From: Pratylenchus scribneri
Lineage: Eukaryota > Nematoda > Chromadorea > Rhabditida > Pratylenchidae
DNA: 64,000 nt
Direction of reading: 5' to 3'
Assembly (NCBI GenBank): GCA_030063045.1
Contig: JAQSEB010000105.1
Location: 434,001 to 498,000, forward strand
Shown: piece by piece, positions 38,051 to 50,532 of the stretch
How the letters are laid out: each line of letters starts with the position of its first letter
How positions within the stretch are numbered: the stretch's first letter is position 1
Program-made: the position numbers and the translations under genes
The notes under the pieces: generated by a model
Databases searched by the model: none
What the model saw: the letters and a program-made list of their open reading frames with translations, nothing else
Told to the model about the DNA's origin: nothing

Positions 38051-41000
38051 AACTTTACGAAGTCCGTGTTTTTGAGGGTGCCCCAATTGGGACAAAGGCA
38101 ACATTGAATGAGGCATTCGACCGGGCATTGCGCGAAATGAATTCATGTTTTGCCCAATTGGAATCCGATCTTGAATGGCTTGATTTCGATTCGGATCGAT
38201 TGTTTTTCCAAACAATCGCTGAATTGCCCCAAAACAGTTCCAGGCCTGCACAATTCGCCGTCCTTCATTTACTTTGCCCACAGCACAAAGTGATCCTAAT
38301 GCTCTATTCATTTTCAATTACAGTATTTCCATTTCTCTATAGCATTCCTTGCATTTTTCGGTGCACATAACCCGAAGGAATCGGCATGCTCCAAAGTTTC
38401 TTTCCAATGATTATCGTTTCTATGCACCGGTGAATTTGCCAATTGGTTCGGAAATTGGCAAAATCCAAGTGCAAGACCAGGATCCAATCATTTATAACAG
38501 TCAGGTCAGTTGCCTTATAATTAAAACACATTAATAAAACATATAAATATATTACAAAATACAGACCCGGAAATGACTAAATACTGTTTTTAGAGCTAAT
38601 TTTGGTAATCACGACTTCCGTCCTTCTTATTGACTCGAGCATAGGCTCATTAGACTCGGCATTGCTGATTTATGATATTTTAATTGTAGAATGGCATAAA
38701 CTTAATGAAGAATAGAACCGTTGTTTAAATTTAAACCCAAACCAGTTTTGGTTTATTAATTTTTGTCTAGGCATTAATTACCGCTGAGATTTAAATTTCA
38801 CAGATTTAATTCGACAATGCCGAATAGAAAGAGTAAATTTTTGTTTATGTACTGTAAGCCTAGAAGCAGAGATTCCAAAATTGGCTGTAACAATATATTT
38901 TCATTAATATGAATTTTATGCAGGTTCAACTGAGCATTGTCCGCTCCTCGGCATCGCCAAATGCCTTAAGCCGTGGATCGACAATTTCATCACAATCAAA
39001 GGATTTGGACGATGATCCATATTGGGAAATTGCCCGCAATGGATCCATCATTATTCGACGACGTTTGGGTGAATTGCGTTTGTTTCGGCCATATCAAGTT
39101 TGTTTTTCTGACTTTTTCCAATTTATATATTAATTATGATTTTAGCTTCGTATTTTGGCCATTGATTTTGGTTCGCCACAACTTTTCTCTCTTTCCAATG
39201 TCACAATTGTGCCAGTTTCCGTTTCACGTTAGTCCCCGTTTTCGTATTAAGATATTTGTCATTTAATTAGAACCCCAAAATGTTCGTGTGAATATTGCCA
39301 ATACTCGATATCAAATATTCCAATGGGAATTGCCCATTTTTGGTGTTCCCGAACAATTCCGTTTAACGTTGAGGCGAAAAGGCGAATTGAGGCCAATTTA
39401 TGAGGGAGAATTGGAGCCAACCGAAACAATGGCGATGACACGAGTCAGAGCCAAAAAAATAATTCAATTTAAATTTTATTTTAAAGGTTCGTCTTCCAAT
39501 AATTGCACAAATGGAAGTGTCAATTTCGGCAGTTGATGTGGATGGGGAAACTCCATCGGAGGCAATTCCATTCCAAGCATTGGAATCTGAATTACATTGT
39601 GAGGGCCAATGCTCGGGTGGGACAAATGGCCTTCCAATGTGTCATTATTCGCCACATTCACATCAACTGGAACAGGTGGCTGCATTTTTTGATATAAATA
39701 ATTATATGGACTTGTCGAATTCGAACCCTCAACTGCTTTTTCCCAATATTCCCTCTTGGCCATTAGGCAGAAAATGTCAAATTTGACTCGGTTTGTCGGC
39801 TTGTAGAATGCTTATTAGGACTTTATCATTTGGCCCGATCTTGGACTTATTTGTTACTTGCGCAGATTCCGAAATAATATCAAAAAATGTCATTTCGACT
39901 CAAAGCACATTTTGACACATTAAAATCCCTTTTCCCGGCATTTTCAAATTCAATTTTTTGGCCATTACTTTGTGCAGAGTTTCAAATTGAAACTTGGAAA
40001 AGGTTCAGAAAAGCGATTAGGGTACCGAATTATCCAATCGATTAGTAACAAATTTCCCATTTAAAGATCATTTTGAATGCAAATAAAACTTGCAAAAGCA
40101 TCCCAATTTTACGAACAATAATTTATAAAATATTTATTAATTTAATTCCATCTTTTTTGAACAGTTCCGTGACGCAATGGGCCAAAAGCATTGTTTATGT
40201 TTTGCCGGATTCTCGGGGGCACAATGCGACAGAATTGGTCTTCACTCCATCCATTCATCACTATTCAAATATTCTTTTTATACAGAACATTGTCCATCCG
40301 AAAGATTATTGGAACATTATGGTGGCGTGGATTGGCCAGAAACGGCGGTGAACAAATCCGCCGGAATTCCATGTCCATATAATGATGATGGCCGAAGATT
40401 GGAACGAAAATGTGGATGGAATTCGATGAGGGAAGAGGCAAATTGGGCAAATGCCACAAATGCCATTGGAAATGAGGGGAAGGAGGCATCCAAAATGATG
40501 GCAAAAAGTGGAAATGGATTTGAAGTTGGCGAACACGATGGAGGAGGACATTGCCGAACACAGGTAAAAACATAATTTAATTATAATAAAATATCTTTTT
40601 ACCTCAATTTTTTGTATTTATACCCAACTTTTTACCACAAAAATAGTTTTTGACTTCTAAAATCATAAACCATTATTTTTGATCCTACCATCCTTCTTTT
40701 GACATATACTTTTCTTGGTTTTTAAATCAAACTGATTGAGTTTAAAAAAGATTATTTTTTTGTGTTTTCCGGAAAGAATTCTGATTTTTTTGTGTTAAGA
40801 ATTCTAATTTTTTGTATTTTCCGGAAAGAATTTGATTTTTTGTGTTTTCCGGAAACAATGTGCTTTCCGGAAAGAATTCTGATTTTTTGTGTTTTCCGGA
40901 AACAATGTGCTTTCCGGAAAGAATTCTGATTTTTTGTATTTTCCGGAAAGATGATAAACCATTTAAATAGAGTTTATTTATGTTTTTGTTTAAACCTTAC

Positions 41001-44000
41001 ATTTTATATACCATTCGATGTGTCTCAAATGAGTTCTACAAATTGGTATAAGGTTTGTAGGGTCTAAAATTGAGTATTGATTTATTAATTATTAGATTCA
41101 AATAATTACTTTGGAGTAAAAAATAAAAAGTCGAGTAAAAAATGGTGTAAAAATTGCCTTCCTTTAATCGTTAATCCACAAAATTAATACATTTTCCACA
41201 GAGCTCAGTGCTAGTCCATCTTGGCGTTTTGGCAAATTATGGCCAGCGGAGTGAGCAAACACTTTCGGGTCTTCAATCCGTGATGCGTTTCCTCGGCACA
41301 CTTCTCCAATTCCCCGCATTCCAACCTCAAATTCCATCAGCACATTTTGATGCCAAAATTGCTGAACATGTTGCCCAAGTTTTGGATTCATTGACCGCCC
41401 GAAATTTATCCTCATTGAGTGGAGGCGGAAATTCAACGGAATTGAGTGAACAAGTGGCCGAATATTCAAAGGAATTTTTACGTCGATTACCTGTCAGTTT
41501 TTTAGTAGAATTATTTTTAAAATTAAAAAAATTTTAGGTGCCATTTTCTCTGCAAAGTGCCTCCGGCGGACTTCAAATGCGTGCCTGGGATCTTTTGCCC
41601 ACCGTACCCACAGCCGACACATTTGTGGATGATCCAATTGCTGGAAATGGCCAAGGAGGATTCCAAATTGGACCATGTTTTGTCCAACCTCCACCACAAA
41701 CACGACCGAGGACGGCACGGGCAATTTGCCTCCGGAATGCAACTCTATTTCCACTTCTCACTGGCCATAGTCCATTATTAATGCTTCAAATTGATGATGG
41801 ACAAAAAAGGGCAAATAAAATGAATGGAAGTGAAGATAAATTGGTTGATCAAAGCAAACAACAAAATGGGCCAATTGTTCTTGGTTTTCGATTGCCCAAA
41901 AAAGTGACACACGCTGCTGGGCAGGAAAATTACACTTGTGCCCAATTTGACCAACAAGGTGGCAAATATATAAAATTTATTTTTATTCAAATTAACATTT
42001 GGAAATATTTAATTTAGCGAAAAAATATTGAAGATGACGAAAAAGATCAAAACGGTTTATAAGAGTTCAATGCTTTATATCCAAAACCATATACCCAGCA
42101 ATAAATCTAGTAGAGTTGCTAATGATTTGGCTTATTAGGTTTTACCAATTTTAAATTAATTTAGAACCAAAACTGAAGGCGGTTTTGAGATTTAATACCA
42201 TAATTTTTTTTATTATCAAATCATGATAAATTATATGTCAAGCAAGGCGTTTTGATGAGATCTACCATTATGGTAGGGAGGGTCTGGGAATCTATGACAA
42301 ACATTGAATCTAACTCTTATAATCTTTTCGCCACTTTTAACCAAATTAAATACCAATCGCTAGTATATTTATTAATGACAATTTTCTACATTTTCCCTTT
42401 TCTCCTTTTTTCATTTTCATATAAGTATTTTTAAGTAAATTTTATAATTGGCTTTTCCGAGAATATTCCAAAATTGACCTCAATATTTTAAAAAGCCACA
42501 AAGAATTTAAAGAAAATACATAATTTTCTCACAGTTGGAAACAATTTCCTTTTCATTCGCAAAAAAATAATCCAATTATCCTTCCTCCAACCAAAAATTT
42601 CAGTCCAAATTTGGTCCGCCTCCGGCATTGCAGTCCTCTCTCGTGAATTTCGTCCACATGGCCAAATTTTACTCTGTGAAGTTGATTCAATGATTGGAGG
42701 AAACGGAGAAGAAGGCATTTTTGCCCTTTTGCCAGAATCCATGTTTCGACCTGAATCTGCCCTGCTTTTGTGGTTTTCGAAATTCGGCACTTCATTGGAT
42801 GCTGCATTGACCATGGCCATTTGTTTTGGCTTGCTTCTCTCTTCCGCATTTATTCACAGGTCCATTCATTCATTCCAAAATATTTAATTGAGTATTTTTT
42901 AGAAATTCGGATCCAGCCCAAATGGTGTTGCTTCTTTCCCTTCTTCTCCTCCATCTTTTCCATTTTGTTCTTCTCCTTCGGCCACAAATTTCTCATTTGC
43001 CTTTCGGCATTCCTTGGCCCACTTCTTCCGCCCTATTCTCCACCCTCCAATTGGCATTACTTTCATTTTCTGCCTCATTGGCCCTACTCAATTCTTCAAT
43101 TTATACTCGAATTGTTCAATTGGAATTGGAAATTCGAAAAGCCCAATCGCGCAATACTCGTCTCCTCCTCACATTTCTTTTCACAATTTGTACGAAATAA
43201 TAATAAAATATTAATTTTATATTTGTTATTTTTACAGTTTTGCCTCTTGCCCTTTGCATTTTAACCTCATTTATGGATGGCCAAATTTTGGTTGGCCTAG
43301 ATTCCGATGGACCGTATGTTTTTTGCCATTTTTCTATCATTCGAAAAATACCAATTTTCAGTCAACTTCAACCTTTCAATTGGACTTTTGGTTTGGCCTT
43401 ACTTCTACCATTGGTCCTCTTCATGGGCTCTGCAATGGGCCTTGGTGCCTATTCATTTTGGTATGGCAATAAATTGGCATCTTCCTCATCTGGCAATTGG
43501 CCATTGGAATCTGCCTCTCTTCTTCAACGTCGATTACTTCATCAATTAAGGTATCCTAATTTAATATAGTAATTCGCAATTGCCACATTTTAGTTGTTCC
43601 GGCGGTCTTTCTTGGCTTATTCTCCTATTCCCTTTTGCCAATATCCTCACCCTCCTCCAACATTCCGATCCAATCCGTTCTTTGGTGCTTTGTGTTTTCT
43701 ATTTTTTCACTGCCCTTTCATTGCTTCTATTTGTTCGTATTCTTGCCCGAATCCATCGACGATTACCATATACGAGGGGAAACATAATTGACCAAGGCCC
43801 ACGGGCATTACGTGAAAATACATTGGTAGCTCCTTTGGATGAAAAAGGAAAGAATGGAACTTTTAGCAATGGAAGAAATGGAGGGTCACAACATGGGAAA
43901 CAACCAGTGAATTGGGAAATATTTAGAAATTTATTTCTAAAATAATTCAACAGGTATTGATCATCCAAGAACAAGGCCAAGCACAGCCAATTGCCCCTGG

Positions 44001-44603
44001 AGAAATTGGGCTTGATTCAAATAACAATAATCACACATTGTTGGGCAGTCCAATGACAGATCAAGGCTTGGACAGGTAAAGATGATGGGAATGCATAATG
44101 TAAAGCATTAATATTTATATATTTAAAGACAATTTCTCCTGCGCCGTGCCGTTCAACCATCCCAACTTCAATCTTCTCAACCTCCATCATTGATGATTTC
44201 CAGCGGCCAATTTCGTCAACAACAACAATTGATTGTTCCACCCTCTTCATCCAATCAACAACGACTTTCTGGCACAGTTTCCACTTCGGTTGGCACCGTT
44301 CTATTGGAATCCGATGATTTGGCCTCTTTGGATCGGGCAATTGCTGCCCAAACCCAATTGGTCCCAGTACAAAATTCCAGAAATTTGCCGGCAAATTTGT
44401 TCGCCGAAATGGATGGATTTGATGAGGATGAAGATGATGAAGAGGATTTGGACGCATTTCTTGAACAACCAAATGGGCCAATGGGAGGAGGGGAAATGTC
44501 GTTGAGGACACCACAACAGCAAGGAAGAAGGAATGGAAATGTAGCCACCAACAATGGATCATCCCCCAATAATTTAGCACATCCTTTAGTCAGCGTTGTT
44601 TGA
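38051..44603 (+). CDS. Adhesion GPCR with cadherin-like, FN3-like, EGF, HRM, GAIN and 7TM regions (5' partial)
   Basis: Sixteen exons are supported (approximate): 38051-38289, 38343-38504, 38924-39097, 39146-39227, 39271-39443, 39487-39675, 40165-40563, 41202-41492, 41538-41958, 42604-42859, 42903-43189, 43238-43313, 43362-43550, 43594-43906, 43954-44075, 44129-44603. The first begins in phase 1, so an upstream exon is missing. Order: cadherin-like segments (YEVRVFEGAPIGTKA; FSVHITRRNRHAPKF, APVNLPIGSEIGKIQVQDQD); an FN3-like module (PQNVRVNIANTRYQIFQWEL); an EGF module (HCLCFAGFSGAQCD); a hormone-receptor-like region (DWPETA...PCPYNDDGRRLERKC); a GAIN-like region; seven hydrophobic helices (about 42760-43760); and a Gln/Ser/Asp-rich cytoplasmic tail. 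It resembles Flamingo/CELSR-type cadherin receptors but lacks laminin-G domains and a long cadherin array in what is visible. The usual GPS cleavage motif is not seen. Confidence 0.8.
40637..41095. repeat. Intronic repeat related to the element at 12727-12993
   Basis: Shares AAAAATAGTTTTTGACTTCT at its left end and CTACAAATTGGTATAAGG near its right end with the plexin-intron copy, and both are followed by a closely similar AAAATTACCTTCC/AAAATTGCCTTCC sequence. The middle is interrupted by a TTCCGGAA tandem array. Confidence 0.6.
40747..40955. repeat. Tandem array built on the palindrome TTCCGGAA
   Basis: Several copies of a unit of about 30 bp reading roughly TTTTTTGTGTTTTCCGGAAA followed by GAATTCTGA, with variants AACAATGTGC. 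It is within the intron between GPCR exons 7 and 8. Confidence 0.75.
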
Positions 44604-44609
44604 CATTTC

Positions 44610-44615
44610 AATAAA
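44610..44615 (+). promoter_or_regulatory. Polyadenylation signal AATAAA for the adhesion GPCR
   Basis: Canonical hexamer 7 bases after the TGA stop, implying a very short 3' UTR. Confidence 0.65.
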
Positions 44616-44689
44616 AATATTGTCTTTTTCACATATCATTCTTTGATCTTTTCCCATTTTATTGTATGTATAGGAAGGCAAAAGGCAAA

Positions 44690-45175
44690 TTTTTGCAATT
44701 ACTGTAATACAAAATGCCGGTCTTTTTACTCAAAGTATTTTTATTCTTTATTTTCAAAGCCAAATTCCTTCCTTTTTTCCCTCATTTTCAACTTATTCAT
44801 TTGAATGAACCTCTCCCAGATATATTTTTCACTTCCTTTCAAAAAGGCATATAAATATGTTAAAAAATTAAATTCACATTTATATAAATTTGGCAAAATT
44901 TAAAAATTGGAATCATAAAAAATAAAAATGTGGAAATTAAAAAGCAAAAGTGCTTCTGGTCAGCGCAAAATGGAATAAAATGAAGTTGGGGCTTTACCAC
45001 CCTTTTATCATATCCCAAAAAAATTCACCCAGGGTCAAAACTCAAAAGCAAAAGGAAAGGGGATAAATGAAAAATGTGAAAAGAAGGCATAAGTTATTAA
45101 AGTGACCAACACAGCCAAATAGCATTTTGAAGAACTTTTGAGGCTCATTTATTGAAAGTTGCGTCAAATTGGAAA
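44690..45175. repeat. Duplicated block, copy A
   Basis: Aligns by eye with 50840-51295 over most of its length: shared landmarks in order are TTTTGCAATTA, CAAAATGC.GGTCTTTT, CCCA.AGATAT..TTTTCA, GGTCAGCG, ATGGAATAAAATGAAGTTGG, AGGGTCAAAA, GGATAAATGAAAAATG, GTGACCAACA and CTTTTGA. It lies directly downstream of the GPCR. Confidence 0.8.
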
Positions 45176-45193
45176 AATTCTCCACTTGAAATT

Positions 45194-46016
45194 AGAACAG
45201 GCGGAATTATTAAAATCAGAATAGGCGGAATTATTAAAATCAGAACAGGCGGAATTATAAAAATCAGAATAGGCGGAATTATTAAAAATCAGAACAGGCG
45301 GAATTATTAAAATCAGAACAGGCAGAATTATAAAAATCAGAACAGGCGGAATTATTAAAAATCAGAACAGGCGGAATTATTAAAAATCAGAATAGGCGGA
45401 ATTATTAAAATCAGAACAGGCGGAATTATAAAAATCAGAACAGGCGGAATTATTAAAATCAGAATAGGCGGAATTATTAAAATCAGAATAGGCGGAATTA
45501 TTAAAATCAGAACAGGCGGAATTATAAAAATCAGAATAGGCGGAATTATTAAAAATCAGAACAGGCGGAATTATTAAAATCAGAACAGGCAGAATTATAA
45601 AAATCAGAACAGGCGGAATTATTAAAAATCAGAACAGGCGGAATTATTAAAAATCAGAACAGGCGGAATTATAAAAATCAGAACAGGCGGAATTATTAAA
45701 AATCAGAACAGGCGGAATTATTAAAAATCAGAACAGGCGGAATTATTAAAAATCAGAACAGGCGGAATTATAAAAATCAGAACAGGCGGAATTATTAAAA
45801 ATCAGAACAGGCGGAATTATAAAAATCAGAACAGGCGGAATTATTAAAAATCAGAACAGGCGGAATTATTAAAAATCAGAACAGGCGGAATTATTAAAAT
45901 CAGAACAGGCGGAATTATTAAAAATCAGAGCAGGCGGAATTATAAAAATCAGAACAGGCGGAATTATTAAAAATCAGAACAGGCGGAATTATTAAAATCA
46001 GAACAGGCGGAATTAA
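45194..46016. repeat. Minisatellite, 24-25 bp unit, about 33 copies
   Basis: Uninterrupted head-to-tail array of AGAACAGGCGGAATTATTAA followed by AAATC, with recurrent variants (AGAATAGG; ATTATAAAAATC; one-base length change in the A run). The variant pattern suggests higher-order duplication of several units at a time. Confidence 0.97.
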
Positions 46017-46461
46017 AACACGGACCGCAATTCCTAAAGATTACCAATTACCATGCATGATAAGTGATAACCTATTTTGGATTGATTCATCGATCGATTT
46101 ATACCAATTTTGTATTTTGTTATACGGAATATAATTTTAAATGCGACATGAAAAGAAAATTGCTCTTTGAATTTAATTTATTAATGATGGAACCATCAAA
46201 AATAAGTCTATTATTTATTCAGGAAAACCAAATAACAACCGCAAAAACAAGTATATTATGTGAGATGAAAAATATTGTCGGTCCAAAAACAATAGGATTT
46301 ATAATCAAAATAACTCAATGGGATTATATTTTATATATGATTTTTGTTGTGTTTTCTTCATTCCTCGATTCTTATTATCGCTTCTGACCATTATTCTCAA
46401 GCGAAGTTTTGACCGAATTCCTTAATTTTAAAATGAATTAAAACATTTAAATTTTATATAT

Positions 46462-47930
46462 TTATCCAACCCCAATTCCTTGGATTTCTATTCCGACATG
46501 AGGCAATTTATATTGTTGCAGCACTTGTTCCTCCCAATCCGCCTTCAAGTGTTCTTGGCCTTTTGGATGTCGAACAAGGAATTGATGCGGCTCTTCATAT
46601 TCCTCGTCCATATCATCTCGAATTGCATTGGCATTTGGATTTGGGTAAAGTTCGAGGACTTCTCCAGTTTGTTCATTTTCCAGAATGAAACCACCTTGCG
46701 CCAAATCAACAAATGGTATTATGAAATTGGCCGATTGAGTTGAGACATGGAATTGCTAAAATTAATAGAAATTATTTATTAATTAATTTAATAAACCTGC
46801 TGGATTTTGTGAATGAAAATGGGTCCCATCTCCACTTGTAGACTACCAAATTCGAGTATTTTTGGCTTTTGATCAGCGCGCGATTTGACCAGCCATTTGA
46901 CCAACTCATTGAGACCAGCTTCATTTGGTTCGATCACGTCCTTTATTGATTGAACATTTTCGAGTAGAGCATGGGATTGAGGTTTTCGCAAAAAACGAGT
47001 CAACTGATAATGCGAAAATGAAGTAGCTTTCGGTGCCAGCATTTCGAATAAACGGCGAGTTTGGCCAATTTGCTCCGTGGAATGCAAGTAGGGGTCAGTA
47101 TGGATGAAGTCGTAGGACAGTGAAATTCCATTTAATTTTGACTGAATGCATTCAATGAAGTGCATAATTTGACCATCCAAATGGCTGTAATTAATAATAA
47201 ATTATAATTATTAATTAATTAAATAATTCTTACTGAATGAGAATTTCGTCAAATCCGGTGATGTAGGGTGGCGGTGGAACAGAAGCAATTGGAATAACGG
47301 TCTCTTCATCTTCCAATGTCAATTTGGCTTGATAATTGCCTTCATTGTTTTCTTCCAACCAAAATTCCAGCGGATAATCGACTTTGTATGGCTTCACTTT
47401 TCCATGGAGTTTTGGCCAACAAAGGAATGCGAATGTCGAACTTGCGGTACACATTGCGGAGTCGGCCATTTCCCTTCGTTTGGGCCATTCAAGTGTGTCC
47501 AAGAGCCAATTTGGAATACTGAATATATTTTTAGTATTGAAACGGTTTGTTTTGAATAATTTTAACCGTTTTCCTCCGCCTTTTGCACGAATTTTCTCTT
47601 TCAATTCGGTGAATAAATCCACGGACTTCCCTCCAGGCATTAATTCCAACTGTTGCGATGAACATGGACCTGATGGAATTTGTTGTGTTGGATCATTCTG
47701 CTGCTGCTTAATTGAAAAATTTGTAATTTAAAATGTTCGTTTTTGTAAATTTTGTATTTGATCAGAATCGCTTCAATTGATTCCAGCATTTTGGTATTCT
47801 TTGATTCGGCAATTTCTTTCATCATTTTTGCTTTCTTTGCATCCATTTTCTCTTCTTCCAAATCAGCCAATTTCTCTTCTTCAAGCTTTCGTTTCATTTC
47901 TTGTTGTGAAGTATTTGGACGATCAGACAT
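46462..47930 (-). CDS. F-box-family protein of the expanded cyst-nematode type
   Basis: Exons (approximate): 47930-about 47775 (N-terminal charged coiled coil starting MSDRPNTSQQEM), about 47710-47567, 47518-47234, 47184-46797, 46755-46462. The third exon carries an F-box-like start (IPNWLLDTLEWPKRREM ... CTASSTFAF); the last has ANFI.PF....F.LEN..TGE.LEL followed by a WEEQ tail, the same order as the C-terminal half of the large F-box protein family I know from Globodera. F-box proteins recruit substrates to SCF ubiquitin ligases. Between the first two exons no GT donor fits; a GC donor after ESIE with an AG before QQNDPTQQ keeps frame. Assignment to the family is from remembered pattern, and the F-box itself is weak. 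Confidence 0.6.
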
Positions 47931-48156
47931 TTTTAAGGTTGGTATATTTGTCAAAAACTGTAAATAAAAATAACAATAAGATAAAAATGAGAAAATTAAT
48001 GACAAAAAGTATAAAACAAACATTGATAATTGTTTAATAATGCATTATTTCCCTTCATCCCCAAATTTTTATTCAAAATGGTTCGCAACAAAAATAACAT
48101 AATTCAAAAATTAACAATTCAACAAATGTGCTCCAATATTATCATCGGAATCGATT

Positions 48157-49075
48157 TTAATCGCCGGGTGAGGCAACATCGGCGGGCTCTTCCATACTTT
48201 CTTGCATTTCTTCTTCTGCTGGCATTTCTTCCTTTGGTGGCATTAGCTTCAGACGTTTCTGGCGCAATTCGTTCAAATATTCCTGCAATTCGTCCGCCTT
48301 CTTCACCAATCCTTCTTCCGTTCTCTTTGCCACTGCCAAATTCGCCGCATTTTGGTCCCGTTTGCGTTTGGCCTCCACAATTTTTGCTCGCAGTTCTTCC
48401 AACTCGTTGATGGCCTCATTGTAATTCTTCAGTTCTGAAAAATGACGAGAACATTTAAAACAGTTGGTTATTCATTATTTACCTTCGTCAATCTTGAAAA
48501 GCATTGCCTGGGATGGAAGTGTGGCACCAATCATTTCAGTCTCAGCTTGCTTCGCTTCGGTGGCCTCGATGCGCTCGCGAAGTTGAAGAAGTGAGTTTTG
48601 TACTTAAATGGGAACATAAATTCGCTAGTATTTTTAATTGGAAACTCACATTTTGCCTTCTTATCGATGCATGTTTCGGTGGATTCGGCGAATTTAGCAG
48701 ATTGATCCTTCAAAGAGGCGTCACTAAATAAAGTGTAAAACAATGTAATCTTATTTTGATTGGAATAAACCTTTGCAAAACGGCATCAAGTTCACGCATT
48801 GATTGTTCAGTTTCCTTGAGCCGGTCGTCTCCGCTGCCTTCCGAGTCGGACAATTTTTGCACTTTGTCGGCTAATTTGGCTTGGCATTCGCTATCAATTT
48901 TCTGAAAATTATTTTGATGATTTGTCATTTTTACTGAATATTCGCTAACCTTGCAATCTGCGGACACTCGATTTAAGAGCAGCATTTTGTATTTGTCATC
49001 AGCGCTCATCGATTCTTGATCAGCGTTTTTGTTCTTCGGCGATTTTGGATCATTGTTTTTGTTTTCCGTCGACAT
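48157..49075 (-). CDS. Charged coiled-coil protein, unrecognised
   Basis: Five exons (approximate): 49075-48950, 48901-48771, 48723-48650, 48602-48483, 48434-48157, all junctions in phase, about 240 residues. It is rich in Lys, Glu, Ala and Gln with heptad-like hydrophobic spacing throughout (for example LLQLRERIEATEAKQAETEM and NELEELRAKIVEAKRKRDQN), an acidic/proline C-terminus (PPKEEMPAEEEMQ) and no signal peptide or membrane segment. It lies 230 bp upstream of the F-box-type gene on the same strand, whose N-terminus is also a charged helix. I do not recognise the family; a structural or complex subunit role would be a guess. Confidence 0.75.
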
Positions 49076-49566
49076 TTTTAGCAAAATATATCAGTACGTT
49101 TTAAATTCTACTAAATTTAAAGGTTTGGATAATGTGGGATATAAAATAGGTAAAATTCTAGGATATAAGATGAATAAAACTTGCTAATAAACGCTATTGG
49201 AAGATGGAAGTTTGGAAGCTTAAAGGGGAAATAAACTCTAACACTTAATTAATTATACATTTTTGGAACCAAAATTTGGCGGATGGTATTGGGGAAGTCG
49301 GAAAAGAAAAGTAAACATAAGATTTATGATTCAGTAGATTATCAATCAATGATTTATTGATCAAGTCAAGATCAAATTTGCAATCAATGCAAAATTTTTT
49401 TAGCGTCGTATTTTCAAACGTTAATTTTCGCGGTAAATGTGATTCGTGATAAAATAAAATTTACAGTAAGCGAACTTTTCTCTTGGAGAATTGATTGACT
49501 CTGCATTTTCCGAACTCACTCAAATATTTTTGGATTAAAATAAAAAATACCAAAAATACTAAATAG

Positions 49567-50532
49567 CAGAGATTGGTATATATATAGGAAAATGTATATG
49601 TATAGGTGATTCTATACATATACATATACAATTCTATACATATACATATACGTTTACAAGAGGCCATGTATATGTGGATGTAGAGTATAGCTGGAAAATA
49701 TTATGTATATGTAGAGGTGTTTTCCTATACATTTTGCTATACATATAGCTTGATTTCTATACATCAAAATTAAGGGAATTTCCTTATTTTTTCATATTTT
49801 TTTCTGGCATTTTGTAATTTTTTTTTCAAAAAGTGACAATTTATTTATTGCTCCATTCTGCACAAGTGTAAAAGTTGAATATTCGAATATCTTTTATTCA
49901 TAAAAGCAATTATATTTTAATAATTAAAAATAATTATTGAATATATATTTTAATATATCTTTTCAGAATTTTAAATATGGATATGGATGATATTATTAAT
50001 GAACAAGAAGATGGAAATCAGCAAAATGCCGGCTCTAATTTGAATGAAATTATTTTGAATGAAGAAAGAGATGAAAATCAGGAACAAGAGGTTTCCAAAA
50101 CCAAATCCAAACGAACAGATCCAGCTTGGCAATTTTTTGACATTAATAAAGAGAAAAAGGAATGGAAAATCATAAATTATTCATCCATTTGAACAAAAGG
50201 AAAAAAGAAGGAACAGATACAGAATTTGTTCTGAACTTTTAAACCAGAAATATTTATCCATTTGAACAAAGGAAATTTGATTAATTGTTACTCGATATAA
50301 ATTTTGCAATATTTATTACATTTATTGTCATTTTAAATAAAAGAAAATTTTTTTATTATAAATTAAAATTTTCGAAAATGTATAGGAAAACTGCTATACT
50401 CTACATATACATATACTCTACATATATATGAAATAAAAAATGTATATGTAAATGTATACTTAGATATACATGAGGTCATGTATATGTAAATGTAGAGTAT
50501 AGTTAGAAAATTTCCATGTATACCAATCTCTG
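49567..50532. mobile_element. Non-autonomous hAT-type DNA transposon
   Basis: Terminal inverted repeats start CAGAGATTGGTATA (left) and match the reverse complement at the right end. A perfect 8-bp direct repeat CTAAATAG flanks the element at 49559-49566 and 50533-50540. Eight-bp duplications and CAGRG-type ends are the signature of the hAT superfamily. Sub-terminal arrays of TATACATATACA-like sequence occur near both ends. Length 966 bp. Confidence 0.93.
49977..50192 (+). pseudogene. Remnant open frame inside the hAT element
   Basis: A 71-codon frame with an acidic N-terminus (Asp/Glu/Asn-rich) followed by KSKRTDPAWQFFDINKEKKE. The basic-then-W..F arrangement resembles the start of a BED zinc finger of hAT transposases, but the cysteines and histidine that would bind zinc are missing before the stop. 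It is most likely the truncated N-terminus of a transposase left after internal deletion; a functional small protein is less likely. Confidence 0.4.

Larger units (their letters stand above)
44604..46461. other. Intergenic region with duplicated block and minisatellite
   Basis: Begins with an AATAAA signal at 44610-44615, only a few bases after the GPCR stop codon. It then holds a diverged copy of the region upstream of the degenerin gene (44690-45175), a minisatellite (45194-46016) and about 440 bp of AT-rich DNA in which an open frame at 46064-46387 has no recognisable domain. Confidence 0.6.

Noticed and set aside
46064..46387. 107-codon + strand frame after the minisatellite
   Set aside because: AT-driven Ile/Phe/Lys composition with no domain; nothing supports expression.
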